Positions 26,958-37,889 are shown, counted from the stretch's first letter. The stretch: DNA of 64,000 nucleotides from Chitinophagaceae bacterium (GCA_016710935.1 JADJTY010000012.1:1-64000), one strand, 5' to 3'. Numbers and translations: made by a program. The notes: generated from the letters alone by a model not told the origin.

Positions 26958-27428
26958 ATGAAAGCAATCATGGAGATCATCAATGAATCACTTAAGGGGA
27001 AATTACAAAGCCTGGTGTCGTATCTATGTCAGGTAACAAAAGGTTTTGAAACCATTGCTGTGGATATTGAATGTGCAAATCTTAAAACAGCCATATTTAC
27101 CTTATCGGTTGAAGCCAGGCAGTATGCGGAAGAAATAAGTGCCAAAATGGAAGAATTAAATATTACAATTCCATTAACAGCTACAGATCAGCTGTGGAAA
27201 AAAATAGAGTCAGATATTCATGAACAGGCAGGATTTTCAAAGGGAGGAGAAATAGTTGCACTCTGTAATAATTGTGAGATTTATTTCACTAAATACTATG
27301 AAGACATTTTGATGGAATATCTGCCGCTGAAAAATTTTAAAGATATCATTACTTTCCAGTTGTATGCAACCCGGTTCTCTTTTATGAAGATCAGATTACT
27401 GAACACACTCAGGTTTAGTACTAAATAA
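26958..27428 (+). CDS. helical protein of unknown function, possible DUF2383 relative
   Basis: A 156-residue all-helical protein (LVSYLCQVTKGFETIAVDIE, FTLSVEARQYAEEISAKMEE, NNCEIYFTKYYEDILMEYLP). Length and helix spacing resemble the DUF2383-like protein 18 bases upstream, and it may be a diverged paralogue, but sequence similarity is weak by eye. Close spacing indicates one transcript. No catalytic residues are apparent. Confidence 0.6.
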   Translation: MKAIMEIINESLKGKLQSLVSYLCQVTKGFETIAVDIECANLKTAIFTLSVEARQYAEEISAKMEELNITIPLTATDQLWKKIESDIHEQAGFSKGGEIVALCNNCEIYFTKYYEDILMEYLPLKNFKDIITFQLYATRFSFMKIRLLNTLRFSTK

Positions 27429-27492
27429 GCATTGTGTTGCCCGGTAACATGTTTAATACTGCTAGCAAAATTTATAACTAAAAAATAATACC

Positions 27493-28074
27493 ATGTCAGT
27501 TAATCTTATTAAAACAATACAGGAAAATTTAGGTTACCCGGAATTAAAAAAAATTGATCCTGCCTCAGAGCAGCCGGTTACCGATGTACATGACGTTTCA
27601 GAAAATAAATTCAGCCAGGCCGCTATACCCGCGGTGCTCACCGCCATGTACCGGTATGCACAATCTGACGAAGGGGCTGCTGCCGTCCTGAACGAAAACG
27701 GCAACACCAACTGGGTTAGCAGGATATTTGATGATCACAGTAAAGATGCCATACAAACCATTTCGGTTTATGCACATCAATCCAATGAAGATCCTGCAGC
27801 AAAGATGAATGCGATTGCAAATGAAGCTGTAAAAGTTACTAAAGAAAACCTGGCTGCAGATGCCGGTATTAAAGAAGTAAAACTTTTTTTTAGTGATCAG
27901 CGAAACCATATCCTGTTGTATTTACCCACCGAATTAAGAATGGGTGAATTATTAGACGACAATACACTGGATGATAATACAAACAAAATGGAAGGTCCTA
28001 TATCCAGCTTAATGCAAAGTATCGGATCTGCCTTTTCTAAGCCCGTTACCGGTGACGATATCAAAGAGCAATAA
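27493..28074 (+). CDS. unknown soluble protein
   Basis: A 193-residue acidic protein starting MSVNLIKTIQENLGYPELKK. Residues 40-125 are helical and Ala-rich (SQAAIPAVLTAMYRYAQSDE ... AKMNAIANEAVKVTKENLA). The C-terminus has DDNTLDDNTNK and a short Ser/Phe-rich end. No signal peptide or membrane segment. I do not recognise a family. It is co-directional with, and 29 bases upstream of, the first sigma factor. Confidence 0.55.
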   Translation: MSVNLIKTIQENLGYPELKKIDPASEQPVTDVHDVSENKFSQAAIPAVLTAMYRYAQSDEGAAAVLNENGNTNWVSRIFDDHSKDAIQTISVYAHQSNEDPAAKMNAIANEAVKVTKENLAADAGIKEVKLFFSDQRNHILLYLPTELRMGELLDDNTLDDNTNKMEGPISSLMQSIGSAFSKPVTGDDIKEQ

Positions 28075-28103
28075 ACTATATTCCATTTATCTAATACCTG
28101 AAG

Positions 28104-28649
28104 ATGTTACCCGAACAGCATAAAAAAATATCACTGCAACATTTAATAAGCGAATGCATACTTGGCAACAGGCAGATGCAGGAAATACTATATCAACGGT
28201 TTGCTGTTACCATGTACTATCAATGTTTACGTTACATAAAAAACGCAGCTGATACTGAAGATGTGCTACAGGAAGGATTTATCAGGGTTTTTGCAAATCT
28301 GCACAAGTACAGAAATGAAGGCTCTTTTGAAGGTTGGGTAAGAAGGATCATGATAAGAAGTGCTCTTTCCTATTTAAGAGATAATAAAAAGTACAATTGC
28401 CATACAGATATTGAGGACATTCAGGAAATTAAAGAGGCCAATATTTTTGATACATTGGCCGAGAAAGATATCAAGCGGCTTGTAACAAAGCTTTCGCCGG
28501 AAGTTAAAAAGATCTTTATACTACATGTGATAGAAGGATATAATCACCGGAAAATTGCAGCCATCATTGGTTGTAATGAAAGCACGAGTAAATCTCAATA
28601 TTACCGTTCCAGAACCCGGCTTCAAAAAATATTATTAAAAAGCGCTTAA
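28104..28649 (+). CDS. sigma-70 family (ECF-type) RNA polymerase sigma factor, copy 1
   Basis: A 181-residue protein with regions 2 and 4 only. Region 2 has QEILYQRFAVTMYYQCLRYI then AADTEDVLQEGFIRVFANLH, the core-binding and -10-recognition helix. Region 4 has KLSPEVKKIFILHVIEGYNH and KIAAIIGCNESTSKSQYYRS. Its motifs (EGSFEGWVRRIMIRSAL) are closely shared with the second copy at 28862. No anti-sigma gene lies alongside. It would direct polymerase to a small regulon. Confidence 0.9.
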   Translation: MLPEQHKKISLQHLISECILGNRQMQEILYQRFAVTMYYQCLRYIKNAADTEDVLQEGFIRVFANLHKYRNEGSFEGWVRRIMIRSALSYLRDNKKYNCHTDIEDIQEIKEANIFDTLAEKDIKRLVTKLSPEVKKIFILHVIEGYNHRKIAAIIGCNESTSKSQYYRSRTRLQKILLKSA

Positions 28650-28861
28650 ACAGCAAGCTTGGTTTGTATTTCGTTTTTGCCAACCAACGCAAAATATCAT
28701 CCGCTTAATCGTTCATAATTGCTGTTTAATACTTGCTGTCTCATAATGCAATTTTATTAATCCCCTTGAAATACTGTTTTAACTAGTAAAATTATCTACT
28801 TCGTCGAATTAATTAATAGACTGCTGCTAACCCCGGTATTTTAGCTTTTAAAAGCGAAAAA

Positions 28862-29416
28862 ATGCAGGATTACATTTCAGCCAATTTTACCGAATCACAA
28901 ATGATACAGGAATCGATAAATGGTTGCCCCAAAATGCAAAAAACATTGTACAACAGGTTTGCCCCTAAAATGTATCGGGTTTGTCTTTGCTATACCAATA
29001 ACAATACAGATGATGCAAAAGATGTTTTGCAGGACGGATTTATAAAAGTTTTTAATAACCTGCACAAATTCCGTCACGATGGCTCTTTTGAAGGCTGGAT
29101 AAGGACTATAATTATCCGAACAGCACTAAGCCAAATAAAGGATAAAAATAAAAAATTAATCAGTTTTAATACAGACCTGCAGTATGCTATAAAAGATACG
29201 GAGATATCAATACAGGATAAGCTTGCTGAAAAAGATATCATCAGCCTGGTTAAAAAATTACCTCCGGGTTACCGTAAAATATTTATGCTATATGCTATAG
29301 AAGGTTACAATCACCGGCAAATTGCTGTTCTTTTAAATTGCAGCGAAGGAACCAGCAAATCGCAATTGTACCGTTCCAAAACAAGGCTGCAGGAAATGAT
29401 CAGAAAAACCGCATAA
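28862..29416 (+). CDS. sigma-70 family (ECF-type) RNA polymerase sigma factor, copy 2
   Basis: A 184-residue paralogue of the preceding gene. Region 2 reads DDAKDVLQDGFIKVFNNLHK then DGSFEGWIRTIIIRTALSQI. Region 4 has KLPPGYRKIFMLYAIEGYNH and QIAVLLNCSEGTSKSQLYRS. The two proteins are about half identical by eye and share length and architecture, so they arose by tandem duplication. The gap of 212 bases between them allows separate promoters. No anti-sigma factor is visible. Confidence 0.9.
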   Translation: MQDYISANFTESQMIQESINGCPKMQKTLYNRFAPKMYRVCLCYTNNNTDDAKDVLQDGFIKVFNNLHKFRHDGSFEGWIRTIIIRTALSQIKDKNKKLISFNTDLQYAIKDTEISIQDKLAEKDIISLVKKLPPGYRKIFMLYAIEGYNHRQIAVLLNCSEGTSKSQLYRSKTRLQEMIRKTA

Positions 29417-29462
29417 TAACCTCTGAGTTTGCACCACAAATAAAACCCGAAATCATATCAGA

Positions 29463-29490
29463 AAAAAGCCAGGCTTAGCCTGGTTTTCTG
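29463..29490 (+). terminator. terminator of the sigma factor gene
   Basis: CCAGGC (29469-29474) and GCCTGG (29478-29483) form a short hairpin with A-rich and T-rich flanks. The T-rich run TTTTCTGTTT follows on the plus strand. Confidence 0.55.
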
Positions 29491-29507
29491 TTTATACAAA
29501 CTGGCAC

Positions 29508-29537
29508 AAAAAAGGAGTAAGCTATTAACTTACTCCT
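29508..29537 (-). terminator. rpoC operon terminator
   Basis: AGGAGTAAG (29513-29521) and CTTACTCCT (29529-29537) form a perfect 9-bp stem. Read leftward it is followed by six T residues. It lies 30 bases past the rpoC stop. Confidence 0.8.
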
Positions 29538-29568
29538 GTATTTAAATTCGTGAATTTAATTCGTGTTA

Positions 29569-32500
29569 TTATTCCTCCTCATCAAAGCTCATCGCCTCTT
29601 TGGTAGTCATCAACAGTTCGTATTCTTCCTTGCTTCCTACGATCATGTTTTCAAACTCACGCAAGCCCGTTCCGGCAGGTATATGATGCCCGGTAATTAC
29701 GTTCTCTTTCAGGCCAAGCATTTCATCTGTTTTACCCTGGATAGCGGCAGAAGATAATACTTTGGTTGTTTCCTGGAACGAAGCGGCAGATATCCAGCTA
29801 TGTGTACCCAGTGATGCTTTGGTAATACCCAGCAACAACGGTGAAGAGGTTGCAGGTTTTGCATCCCGGAACTCAGCCAGTTTTTTATCAGCCCTTCTCA
29901 ATACAGAATTCTCTTCACGTATTTCACGCAGGGTTACGATCTGACCGGATTTTAATTTAGTACTATCACCGGCTTCCGTTACAACTTTCTTATCGTAGAT
30001 GTAATCGTTCTCCATGTTAAAGTCTAAACGGTCCTCTGTATCCCCTTCCAGGAACTTAGTATCACCGGCATCTTCAATACGTATCTTACGCATCATCTGG
30101 CGAACAATAACTTCCACGTGTTTATCATTGATCTTTACACCCTGTAAACGGTAAACCTCCTGTATCTCATTCACAACATATTCCTGAACAGCAAATGGTC
30201 CTTTAATGGCTAAGATATCAATGGGAGCAGTTTGTCCATCACTTAGTGCAGCACCTGCTTTTACAAAGTCACCATCCTGAACCAGGATCTGGCGGCTCAA
30301 TGGAACCAGGTATTTTTTAACCACCCCATCTTTTGCTTCAACAATGATCTCCCTGTTACCACGCTTAATAGCTCCAAAAGCAACCACACCATCAATTTCA
30401 CAAACAACCGCAGGGTTACTTGGGTTACGTGCCTCAAATAATTCTGTTACACGAGGCAGACCACCGGTAATATCTTTCAGCTTGCTTAATACCCTAGGTA
30501 TTTTAACCAATACCTGTCCGCTTCTTACATCATCACCTTCTTCAATAACGATATGAGAACCTACAGGTAAGTTGTATGTCTTCTTTTCTTTTCCTTCAAT
30601 GATAATAGAAGGCAGCTTGGTCTTATCTTTTGTTTCGATAACCACTTTTTCACGGTGACCGGTTTGCTCATCAGCCTCATCACGGTAGGTAATACCTTCG
30701 ATCAGACTTTCAAAATGAACCTTACCATTCACTTCCGCAACAATTACGTTGTTAAACGGATCCCATGTACAAATGATATCGCCTTTGGTAACTTTCTGTC
30801 CGTCTTTTACATTCAGAATGGCACCGTAAGGAATATGCGCTGTGTTTAACAAACGGTCACTCTTCACATCAATATTCCTGATCTCACCGGTACGACCGAT
30901 AACTACATTTATCTTTTTGCCCTGTGCATCTTCGGTATGTACCGTACGCAAACCATCAAACTGTAATGTACCATCAAACTTAGCAGGTAATGTAGATTCT
31001 ACTGAAGCAGAACCAGCCACACCACCCACGTGGAAAGTACGTAACGTTAACTGTGTACCCGGCTCACCAATTGATTGTGCTGCAATGATACCCACTGCAT
31101 CACCACGTTGTGCCAGCATACCCGATGCCAGGTTTTTACCATAACATCTTACACAAACACCACGCTTGCTTTCGCAGGTTAATACCGAACGTATCTCAAC
31201 AGTATCAATGCCGCTGTCGTCGATCAGCCTGGCCATTTCTGCGCTGATCTCTTCTCCACCTGCAATTAATAACTCTTCAGTTACCGGGTGAAAAACATCA
31301 TGCAATGACATACGGCCTTCGATCCTGTCGCTTAATGCTTCAATAATATCTTCATTGTCTTTTAATGCAGATGTTGCAATACCACGCAGTGTTCCACAAT
31401 CTTCTTCATTAATAACCACATCCTGGCTAACATCCACCAAACGACGTGTTAAGTAACCGGCATCAGCTGTTTTCAAAGCCGTATCCGCAAGACCCTTACG
31501 GGCACCATGCGTAGAGATGAAGTACTCCAATACACTCAAACCATCTTTAAAGTTGGCAAGAATTGGATTCTCAATGATCTCACTACCTGATGAACCTGAT
31601 TTACGTGGTTTAGCCATCAATCCCCTTAAACCGGCAAGCTGCTTAATTTGCTGCTTACTACCACGGGCTCCACTATCAAGCATCATATACACCGAGTTGA
31701 AACCTTGTTTATTGGCAGCCAACTCCTGGATCAATGTTTCTGTTACTTTGGTATCCACACGACTCCAGATATCGATGATCTGGTTGTAACGCTCGTTATT
31801 GGTGATCAAACCCATGTTGTAGTTGTCCCACACTTCAGCAACTTCGCCCTGTGCGTTCTCAACCAACATCGCTTTAATTTCAGGAATGATCAGGTCATTG
31901 ATATTGAACGATAATCCACCACGGAATGCCATGCGGTATCCGAGTGTTTTAATATCATCCAAAAATTTAGCCGTGATGGGAACACTGGTCCATTTAATAA
32001 TGTCGCCAATAATTTCACGCAATGCCTTCTTCGTTAAAAGTGTATTGATATAACCAACAGTTTTTGGAACATGCTGATTAAATATTACACGGCCTACTGT
32101 GGTTTCTAATAACTTATTTGTTAAGCTTCCATCCGGGTTACGGAAGTCAACTTTTACTTTGATGTTGGCATGCAGGTCGATCACTTTTTCATTGTATGCA
32201 ATGATCACTTCCTCAGGAGAATAAAATGATTTGCCTTCGCCTTTTACTTTTTCTTCCGGTGTTGATTTTTTTCCCTTGGTGATGTAATACAAACCAAGTA
32301 CCATGTCCTGTGAAGGAAGGGTGATCGGTGTACCATTCTGTGGGTTCAAAATGTTGTGAGAAGAAAGCATTAATAACTGGGCTTCCAAAATTGCAGCACT
32401 GCTCAAAGGCACGTGAACCGCCATCTGGTCACCATCAAAATCCGCGTTGAAGGCCGTAGTTACCAACGGGTGCAATTGTATTGCTTTACCTTCAATCAAT

Positions 32501-33861
32501 TTTGGCTGGAAAGCCTGTATTGACAAACGGTGAAGCGTTGGGGCCCTGTTCAACATAACGGGGTGACCTTTCAAAATATTCTCTAAGATATCCCAGATGA
32601 TCGCCTCTTTCTTATCAACAAGTTTACGGGCAGATTTTACTGTTTTAACGATACCTCTTTCAATTAATTTACGGATGATAAACGGCTTAAATAATTCTGC
32701 CGCCATATCTTTTGGTAAACCACACTCATGCATTTTCAACTCAGGACCTACCACGATAACCGAACGACCAGAATAGTCAACACGCTTACCCAATAAGTTC
32801 TGACGGAAACGACCTTGTTTACCTTTTAATACATCACTCAATGATTTCAGCGCACGTCCACCTTCTGCTTTTACAGCATTTGATTTACGGCTGTTATCAA
32901 ACAGTGAATCTATCGCTTCCTGCAGCATCCTTTTTTCATTACGCAGGATAACTTCAGGTGCTTTAATTTCTAATAATCTTTTTAAACGGTTGTTACGGAT
33001 AATAACCCTGCGATACAGATCATTCAGATCAGAAGACGCAAAACGGCCACCATCCAATGGAACAAGCGGACGTAATTCCGGTGGAATTACAGGAATGTAT
33101 TGCATAACCATCCACTCGGGACGGTTGTTGATCCTTGTATTTGCATCACGGAAGCTTTCCACAACACTCAATCTTTTTAAAGCATCTGCTTTACGTTGCT
33201 GAGATGTTTCGTTGGCAGCAGCGTTACGCAGATCAAAACTCAATTGATCAAGATCAATGCGCTGTAACATATCATGTACAGCTTCTGCACCCATCTTAGC
33301 CACGAATTTGTTCGGATCTTCATCCGGCAAATGCTGGTTATCTTTTGGCAGTGTATCTAAAATATCCAGGTATTCTTCTTCTGTTAACAGATCAGAATAA
33401 TTCTGTCCTTTATCGGCACGGATACCTGATTGAATTACAACATAACGTTCGTAGTAAACAATGCTTTCTAATTTCTTAGAGCTCATGCCCAACAGGTAAC
33501 CAATTTTATTGGGCAATGATTTAAAATACCAGATATGAACAACAGGCACAACCAGTTTGATGTGTCCCATTCTTTCACGACGTACTTTTTTCTCTGTTAC
33601 TTCCACACCACAACGGTCGCACACAATACCCTTGTAACGGATACGCTTGTACTTACCGCAGGCACATTCGTAATCCTTTACCGGCCCAAAGATCCTTTCG
33701 CAAAACAAACCATCTCTTTCAGGTTTGTACGTACGGTAGTTAATGGTTTCCGGCTTTAAAACTTCACCATAGCTTTTTTCCAAAATGCTGTCTGGAGAAG
33801 CCAAACCAATTGTGATTTGAGAAAATGTTGGCCTTGGACGGTTTTCTTTTTTGAATGCCAT
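29569..33861 (-). CDS. rpoC: DNA-directed RNA polymerase subunit beta'
   Basis: A 1430-residue catalytic subunit, normal length for Bacteroidota. The N-terminal zinc site is CACGKYKRIRYKGIVCDRCG. The active-site motif is FNADFDGDQMAVH with three Mg-binding Asp residues. A second zinc cluster CESKRGVCVRCYG follows. The trigger loop region has QSIGEPGTQLTLRTFHVGG. The C-terminus ends in an acidic tail (MSFDEEE). It follows rpoB after a 123-base gap occupied by an inverted repeat. Confidence 0.98.
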   Translation of the reverse strand: MAFKKENRPRPTFSQITIGLASPDSILEKSYGEVLKPETINYRTYKPERDGLFCERIFGPVKDYECACGKYKRIRYKGIVCDRCGVEVTEKKVRRERMGHIKLVVPVVHIWYFKSLPNKIGYLLGMSSKKLESIVYYERYVVIQSGIRADKGQNYSDLLTEEEYLDILDTLPKDNQHLPDEDPNKFVAKMGAEAVHDMLQRIDLDQLSFDLRNAAANETSQQRKADALKRLSVVESFRDANTRINNRPEWMVMQYIPVIPPELRPLVPLDGGRFASSDLNDLYRRVIIRNNRLKRLLEIKAPEVILRNEKRMLQEAIDSLFDNSRKSNAVKAEGGRALKSLSDVLKGKQGRFRQNLLGKRVDYSGRSVIVVGPELKMHECGLPKDMAAELFKPFIIRKLIERGIVKTVKSARKLVDKKEAIIWDILENILKGHPVMLNRAPTLHRLSIQAFQPKLIEGKAIQLHPLVTTAFNADFDGDQMAVHVPLSSAAILEAQLLMLSSHNILNPQNGTPITLPSQDMVLGLYYITKGKKSTPEEKVKGEGKSFYSPEEVIIAYNEKVIDLHANIKVKVDFRNPDGSLTNKLLETTVGRVIFNQHVPKTVGYINTLLTKKALREIIGDIIKWTSVPITAKFLDDIKTLGYRMAFRGGLSFNINDLIIPEIKAMLVENAQGEVAEVWDNYNMGLITNNERYNQIIDIWSRVDTKVTETLIQELAANKQGFNSVYMMLDSGARGSKQQIKQLAGLRGLMAKPRKSGSSGSEIIENPILANFKDGLSVLEYFISTHGARKGLADTALKTADAGYLTRRLVDVSQDVVINEEDCGTLRGIATSALKDNEDIIEALSDRIEGRMSLHDVFHPVTEELLIAGGEEISAEMARLIDDSGIDTVEIRSVLTCESKRGVCVRCYGKNLASGMLAQRGDAVGIIAAQSIGEPGTQLTLRTFHVGGVAGSASVESTLPAKFDGTLQFDGLRTVHTEDAQGKKINVVIGRTGEIRNIDVKSDRLLNTAHIPYGAILNVKDGQKVTKGDIICTWDPFNNVIVAEVNGKVHFESLIEGITYRDEADEQTGHREKVVIETKDKTKLPSIIIEGKEKKTYNLPVGSHIVIEEGDDVRSGQVLVKIPRVLSKLKDITGGLPRVTELFEARNPSNPAVVCEIDGVVAFGAIKRGNREIIVEAKDGVVKKYLVPLSRQILVQDGDFVKAGAALSDGQTAPIDILAIKGPFAVQEYVVNEIQEVYRLQGVKINDKHVEVIVRQMMRKIRIEDAGDTKFLEGDTEDRLDFNMENDYIYDKKVVTEAGDSTKLKSGQIVTLREIREENSVLRRADKKLAEFRDAKPATSSPLLLGITKASLGTHSWISAASFQETTKVLSSAAIQGKTDEMLGLKENVITGHHIPAGTGLREFENMIVGSKEEYELLMTTKEAMSFDEEE

Positions 33862-33870
33862 ATTATATGT

Positions 33871-33983
33871 AGCTTTTAGCTGTTAGCCTTTAGCGGTTAG
33901 CTGAAAGGCGTTTATTTTTAATTAATACTTTTCAATTCCGAATGCTGAGGCTAAAAGCTAACTGCTAATAGCTAACAGCTTTT
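33871..33983. repeat. large imperfect inverted repeat between rpoB and rpoC
   Basis: The left arm (33871-33903, units TTTTAGCTGTTAGCCTTTAG then CGGTTAGCTG) is the reverse complement, with few mismatches, of the right arm (33949-33983). The arms match at about 21 of 25 bases in their best region. Each arm is made of 7-10 base TTAGC-type subrepeats. The loop is about 45 bases. It lies within an operon, so it may be a processing or pausing element rather than a terminator. Confidence 0.7.
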
Positions 33984-33984
33984 C

Positions 33985-36900
33985 TTAATCAAATTTCAGA
34001 TCCAATCCCAATCCCCTCAACTCATGAACCAATACATTGAATGATTCAGGAATACCGGCTCTTGGAATATTATCACCTTTTACAATTGCTTCGTATGTTT
34101 TAGCCCTTCCGATGATATCATCAGATTTAAGCGTTAACAATTCCTGCAAAATGTTAGATGCACCATAAGCTTCCAGTGCCCAAACCTCCATCTCACCAAA
34201 ACGCTGACCACCGAACTGCGCTTTACCACCCAGCGGTTGTTGAGTAATAAGAGAGTATGGTCCAATTGAACGGGCATGCATCTTATCATCAACCATGTGG
34301 TGAAGCTTGATTACGTAGATGATACCAACCGTTGCTTTCTGATCAAAGCGGTCACCTGTTTCACCATCATATAAATAAGTATGGCCGAATTTAGGTAATC
34401 CTGCTTTGGTGATCTCTGCATCAATTTCTTCAACACTTGCACCATCAAAAATCGGGGTTGCAAAACGAACGCCTAATTTTTCACCGGCCCAGCCAAGAAC
34501 TGTTTCATAGATCTGACCCAGGTTCATACGACTAGGTACACCCAATGGATTCAACACGATATCAACCGGTGTTCCATCTTCCAGGAAAGGCATATCTTCC
34601 TGGCGAACAATCTTGGCAACTATACCTTTGTTACCGTGACGACCCGCCATCTTATCACCCACTTTCAACTTACGTTTAATAGCCATGTAAACTTTTGCAA
34701 GTTTTAATACACCTGCTGGTAATTCATCACCAATAGAAATGTTGAATTTTTCACGCTTGTATCTTCCCAACTCTTCGTTGAATTTGATGTTGTAATTGTG
34801 CAACAATACATTGATCAGCTGATCGGTTGTTTCATCGCCACTCCATCCCAAAGGATTTACGTTTTGATAATCGATGTTGGCTAAATTCTTTGCATTGAAT
34901 TTTGCACCTTTACCAATCAACACTTCACCAAAATTATTGCTAACACCTGCACTGCTCTTATCTTTCAATAAGGTCTGCAGTTTGTTAATTAATAATTCAA
35001 GCAGATCAACTTCATTCTTCTCATGCGTTTTTTCGATCTTATCCATCTGCGCTTTCTCTCTCACTTTTGCATTCTTATCTTTCTTGGCACGCTGGAATAA
35101 TTTCTTATCAATGATAACACCTTCAGTTCCGCTGGATGCTTTTAAAGAAGCGTCTTTTGCATCACCGGCTTTATCACCAAAGATGGCACGTAATAATTTC
35201 TCTTCCGGTGTAGGATCGCTCTCACCTTTCGGCGTTATTTTACCAATAATAATATCACCTTCTTTTACATGAGCACCAATACGGATGATACCGTTCTGAT
35301 CCAGATCTTTGGTTGCTTCTTCACTAACGTTCGGAATATCCGGCGTCAGTTCCTCTTCACCTAATTTGGTATCACGTACTTCAATTTCATATTCAGAAAT
35401 ATGCAATGAAGTGAACAGATCTTCTTTAACCACTTTCTCACTGATCACGATCGCATCCTCGAAGTTGTAACCCTTCCATGGCATGAACGCCACTTTCATG
35501 TTACGACCCAGAGCAATCTCACCACCTTTGGTTGCATAACCTTCGGTTAAGAAATCGCCTTCGCTAACCTTTTGTCCTTTAACCACCGCAGGGCGCAGGT
35601 TAATACAGGTTTCCTGGTTGGTACGAACGAACTTGGTTAATTTATAAACGATCAGGTCTTCATCAAAGCTTACCAACTGCTGCGTTTCGTTACGTTTATA
35701 ACGTACATGAATTTCGTTTGCATCTACATATTCCACCACACCATCACCATCTGCATGAACCTGGATCCTTGCATCACGGGCTGCTTTACCTTCCAAACCG
35801 GTACCTACGATCGGCACTTCCGGTTTGATCAATGGTACAGCCTGGCGTTGCATGTTCGATCCCATCAGGGCACGGTTAGCATCATCATGCTCCAAAAACG
35901 GAATCAACGAAGCACTTAAACCAACGATCTGGTTTGGCGCCACATCCATGTATTCCACTTCGTTCTTATCAAGGATCGGAAAATCACCTGTCTGACGGCT
36001 CTTGATTCTGTCGTCAACAAAGTTTCCTTTCGCATCCATTTCAATATTTGCCTGTGCGATCTTTGCAGTATCTTCTTCTTCAGCACTCAGGAAAGTGATC
36101 TTCTTCATATCAGCCTTACCATCAGTTACCTTATGGTATGGTGTTTCAATAAAGCCCATGTCATTGATCTTGGCATGTACACAAAGTGTAGATATCAAAC
36201 CAATGTTTGGTCCTTCCGGAGTTTCAATAGTACACAAACGGCCGTAATGAGAATAGTGAACGTCACGTACCTCAAAACCAGCTCTTTCACGACTTAAACC
36301 ACCGGGTCCGAGTGCGGAGATACGACGCTTGTGCGTGATCTCACTTAAAGGATTGGTTTGATCTAAGAACTGTGACAATTGTGATGTACCAAAGAATGAA
36401 TTGATAACAGAAGATAATGTTCTGGCGTTGATCAGATCAACGGGTGTGAACACTTCGTTATCACGTACGTTCATTCTTTCACGGATGGTACGGGCCATAC
36501 GGGCCAAACCAACACCAAACTGGGCATATAATTGCTCACCCACGGTACGTACACGACGGTTACTTAAGTGATCAATATCATCCACTTCACTTTTACCATT
36601 GGTTAATAACACCAATGTTTTAATGATGGCGATGATATCATCTTTAGTTAATACTTTTTTAGTGATCGGGAAATCAAGGCCCAGGCGACGGTTAATTTTG
36701 TAACGGCCTACTTCACCCAGGTCATAACGCTTATCACTGAAGAATAATTTATCAATAATACCACGTGCAGTTTCATCATCCGGGGCATCAGCACCACGCA
36801 ATTGCTTGTAGATGTGCTGTACTGCTTCCAGTTCACTGTTAGAGGTATCTTTATTTAAAGTATTGTAAATAATAGCGTAATCACCGCTCACTTCTTCTTT

Positions 36901-37792
36901 CTGGATAAATACACTCTTCACTTCCATCTGGATGATCATCATAATATTTGATTCATCTAAAACGGTATCCCTTTCCAGGATGATCTCGTTTCTTTCGATA
37001 GAAACAACTTCACCGGTATCTTCATCCACGAAATCTTCAACCCAGGTACGCAATACACGTGCAGCAAGGCGCTTGCCAATGCATTTCTCCAGGCTTTTTT
37101 TATCCGCTTTAACTTCATCTGCCATACCGAATAATTCCAGGATGTCTTTATCAGTTTCAAAACCTATAGAACGTAATAAGGTAGTTACAGGAATTTTTCT
37201 TACGGTCAATGTAAGCAAACATCACATTGTTGATATCTGTTGCAAACTCCATCCAGGCTCCTTTGAAAGGAATAACCCTTGCAGAGTAAATTTTAGTACC
37301 ATTCGGGTGAACAGACTGGCCAAAGAATACACCAGGTGAACGGTGTAACTGGCTAACTACTACCCTTTCAGCACCATTGATAACGAATGTACCACGTGGA
37401 GTCATGTAAGGGATATTTCCTAAAAATACATCCTGAACGATGGTTTGAAAATCAACGTGCTCCTCGTCATTACAACTCAGGCGCAATTTTGCTTTTAAGG
37501 GAACGGCATAGGTTAAGCCCCTTTCAATACACTCTTCAATGGTGTAGCGTGGAGGATCAACGAAATAGTCCAGAAATTCCAGTACAAAGATGTTACGGGT
37601 ATCTGTAATAGGAAAATTTTCCTTAAATACACGGAACAAGCCCTCCACGTTACGTTTGTCGGGAGTGGTTTGTAACTGAAAAAAGTCTTTAAATGATTGG
37701 ATCTGGATTCCCAGCAAATCGGGTGTTTCCGCTAAAAATTCAACTTTACCGAAATTGAAACGTTTAGCAGCGGGTGTTTTTGTTGCAGACAT
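33985..37792 (-). CDS. rpoB: DNA-directed RNA polymerase subunit beta, one frameshift
   Basis: The N-terminal part (37157-37792, starting MSATKTPAAKRFNFGKVEFL) and the main part (33985 to about 37200) overlap in two frames. The N-terminal frame ends FAYIDRKKNSCNYL. The other frame resumes RKIPVTTLLRSIGFETDKDI, exactly where homologues read DRKKK-PVTTLL. The break lies in a run of five A residues near 37194; a gain or loss of A's restores the frame. Other motifs are intact: SQFLDQTNPLSEITHKRRIS (rifampicin region), GHNKG-type AGRHGNKGIV, and the ending VLVHELRGLGLDLKF. RpoB is essential, so sequencing error is likely; transcriptional slippage on the A-run is the alternative. Confidence 0.93.
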
Positions 37793-37881
37793 ATTGTAAT
37801 TAAGACGTTTAAGTGTGCAGAAGATCCTTTATTTCAGGGCTTTGGAGCAACTTGCGCCACTGCCCCTAAATTAAAGGAGGG

Positions 37882-37889
37882 CAAAGGTA
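37882..37889 (-). promoter_or_regulatory. promoter -7 box upstream of rpoB
   Basis: TACCTTTG on the minus strand, followed by GCCC, matches TAnnTTTG. It lies about 90 bases upstream of the rpoB start. No clear -33 TTG is seen. Confidence 0.5.

Noticed and set aside
29563..37792. Many plus-strand frames of 60-130 codons opposite rpoC and rpoB
   Set aside because: They follow the codon pattern of the real genes on the opposite strand and show no domain.
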